Source of the DNA: CAYMFD01 sp964389475
Lineage (GTDB): Bacteria; Bacteroidota; Bacteroidia; Chitinophagales; Saprospiraceae
DNA: 42,359 bases
Assembly: GCA_964389475.1 (NCBI GenBank)
Contig: CAYMFD010000020.1
Location: forward strand, 1-42,359
Reading direction: 5' to 3'
The translations under genes and the position numbers were made by a program. Under the pieces are notes generated by a model that was not told the DNA's origin, did not search any database, and worked only from the letters and a program-made list of their open reading frames with translations. This document shows, one piece after another, positions 41,194 to 42,359 of this stretch (position 1 is the stretch's first letter; every line of letters begins with the position of its first letter).

Positions 41194-41964
41194 ATGCTCA
41201 CTGTACTATCACCGTCCAAGACCATAGAATACACCTACCCCGGCACGGACTATCTCGACTCACAGCCCCGATTTATCGATGATACGACCTACCTCGTAAA
41301 GCGGCTACAGTCCTACTCTGTAGACGAGCTAGGCACCCTTATGAAGATGTCAGATAAGCTGGCCGCCGAAAACTATCAACGCTACGCTAACTGGCAAGAC
41401 GAGTTCACAGAGGAGGTCGCCCACCCTGCCATATTTGCCTTTAAGGGTGGCGTATACCAGGGTCTAGCCTCCGAGACATTTGACCAGGCCAGCCTCACCT
41501 ATGCCCAAGACCGCCTCGTCATCTTATCAGGCCTCTACGGCATACTGAGGCCTATGGACCTCATACAGGCCTATCGCTTTGAGATGGGTACCAAGTTTAA
41601 GACGGAGCGAGGCAAGAATCTCTATGAGTTTTGGGGTGACAAACTAGCAGCGGCCCTGACCACTCAGGCGAGAGAGATAGGCAGCGACTACCTCATCAAT
41701 CTAGCCAGCAATGAGTACTTTAAATCGATCAAAAACAAGGCCCTAGAGCTCGATGTCATCGATATCGACTTCAGGGAGGTGCGAGACGGACAGCTTAAGT
41801 TCGTCAGCTTTAATGCCAAAAAAGCAAGGGGTATGATGGCCCGATACATTATGACGAGCCGCTGCAAGACGCTAGATGACTTAAGGGGCTTCGACGAGGA
41901 CGGCTATCGCTATGACGACGGCGCATCGACTGATCACAAGCTACATTTTGTTAAATTGGCCTAG
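41194..41964 (+). CDS. yaaA: YaaA family peroxide-stress protein (DUF328/UPF0246)
   Basis: 256-residue cytoplasmic protein. The E. coli homologue limits free iron and protects DNA during hydrogen peroxide stress, and the family has a DNA-binding fold. Landmarks are MLTVLSPSKTIEY, AIFAFKGGVYQGLASETF, LVILSGLYGILRPMDLIQAYRFEMG, NLYEFWGDKL and INLASNEYFKSI. It follows recR by 4 bp, so oxidative protection and recombinational repair would be made from one message. Confidence 0.95.
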   Translation: MLTVLSPSKTIEYTYPGTDYLDSQPRFIDDTTYLVKRLQSYSVDELGTLMKMSDKLAAENYQRYANWQDEFTEEVAHPAIFAFKGGVYQGLASETFDQASLTYAQDRLVILSGLYGILRPMDLIQAYRFEMGTKFKTERGKNLYEFWGDKLAAALTTQAREIGSDYLINLASNEYFKSIKNKALELDVIDIDFREVRDGQLKFVSFNAKKARGMMARYIMTSRCKTLDDLRGFDEDGYRYDDGASTDHKLHFVKLA

Positions 41965-42010
41965 GTAAGCATAAGCCTGCCCTACTATACAACACGAAAA
42001 TCAACACAAC

Positions 42011-42359
42011 ATGGAAGTCAACAAAACAAGAAAGATCATAGGCTGGGTACTATCTGCCCCGCCCGTATTCGCCCTACTAGGTGGCGCTTTTAACAAGATC
42101 AGCAACAATCCTGAGCTCGCAGAAAAACTGCCCTATATCTCCAGTCTACCCCTACTCGGTATATTGGCGATCGTATGCGTGGCCACCTACTTGATCCCAA
42201 AGACGTCCAATATCGGATTCTTCCTGATGTGTAGTTACTTCGGTGGCGTGATCGTCGGTGAGTTGGCTATGGGCGAGTTTCCGCTAATCGGTATCGCCTT
42301 GTCTGTTATGCTATATGTCGGCACTATGCTACGCAAGCCTGAGTTGTCGGGGTTGGGGG
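42011..42359 (+). CDS. DoxX-like membrane protein (3' end outside the window)
   Basis: ATG at 42011, open to the end of the window (116 codons). The translation starts MEVNKTRKIIGWVLSAPPVF. It has four hydrophobic helices, with the pattern AFNKISNNPE, TYLIPKTSNIGFFLMCSYFGGVIV and TMLRKPEL, typical of DoxX-like (DoxX_2) proteins. The function of this small family is not established. It lies 46 bp after yaaA on the same strand. Confidence 0.8.
   Translation, partial: MEVNKTRKIIGWVLSAPPVFALLGGAFNKISNNPELAEKLPYISSLPLLGILAIVCVATYLIPKTSNIGFFLMCSYFGGVIVGELAMGEFPLIGIALSVMLYVGTMLRKPELSGLG

Overview
The window is a stretch of chromosome from a member of the Bacteroidota. The evidence is a PorP/SprF-type type IX secretion (T9SS) protein next to a giant PKD-repeat protein with a gliding-motility-type C-terminal domain, a TonB-dependent receptor with a carboxypeptidase-regulatory-like N-terminal domain, and Bacteroidota -7 promoter boxes (TAnnTTTG). 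The mix of gene families would fit the Saprospiria (Lewinella-like), but that placement is a guess. Leucine is often written as CTA and CTAG tetramers are common, which is unusual for bacteria. No rRNA, tRNA, CRISPR array, prophage or complete insertion sequence is visible.

Layout. 148-1821 (-) is glnS, followed by about 800 bp without a convincing gene. 2682-8828 (+) is a tight three-gene T9SS-type cassette: a PorP/SprF protein, an M43-type zinc metalloprotease, and a 1434-residue PKD-repeat adhesin-like protein, closed by a strong hairpin. 9080-11404 (-) holds a dinucleotide repeat, a hybrid membrane-anchor/beta-barrel protein, its coupled ECF sigma factor and a 38-residue small ORF. 11929-13608 (+) is a histidine kinase/OmpR-type regulator pair, followed by a NamZ-like (DUF1343) lipoprotein. 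15156-19431 (+) is a surface-type beta-helix lipoprotein and a TonB-dependent receptor, each followed by an intrinsic terminator. 19633-25033 (+) carries a polyprenol-phosphate glycosyltransferase, lysA, a histidine-phosphatase lipoprotein and valS. 25405-27321 (-) is an ABC-F ATPase, followed by about 1.1 kb of gene-free DNA with two 94-bp direct repeats and a REP-like dyad. 28420-29881 (-) is fabD-yqgE. 29980-30569 (-) is a DUF433/DUF5615 (VapBC45-like) toxin-antitoxin pair. 31014-33102 (-) is a TPR protein and a YitT-family membrane protein. 33219-34718 (+) is a photolyase-related protein. 34871-35526 (-) is a HigBA-like toxin-antitoxin pair with an operator-like dyad cluster. 35759-37906 (+) is pyrG and a SpoU/TrmH methyltransferase; 37903-38814 (-) is an APP1-like phosphatase; 39116-40393 (-) is pyruvate dehydrogenase E2. 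40575-42359 (+) is recR, yaaA and a truncated DoxX-like gene.

Most of the window is housekeeping: aminoacyl-tRNA synthetases, lysine and CTP synthesis, fatty-acid priming, pyruvate dehydrogenase and recombinational repair. The accessory interest lies in the secretion cassette, the sigma/barrel locus with its small ORF, the receptor/lipoprotein pair, two AT-rich toxin-antitoxin modules, the repeat-bearing intergenic regions, and a recurrent placement of -7 promoter boxes only 4-8 nt before start codons, which suggests leaderless or near-leaderless mRNAs.
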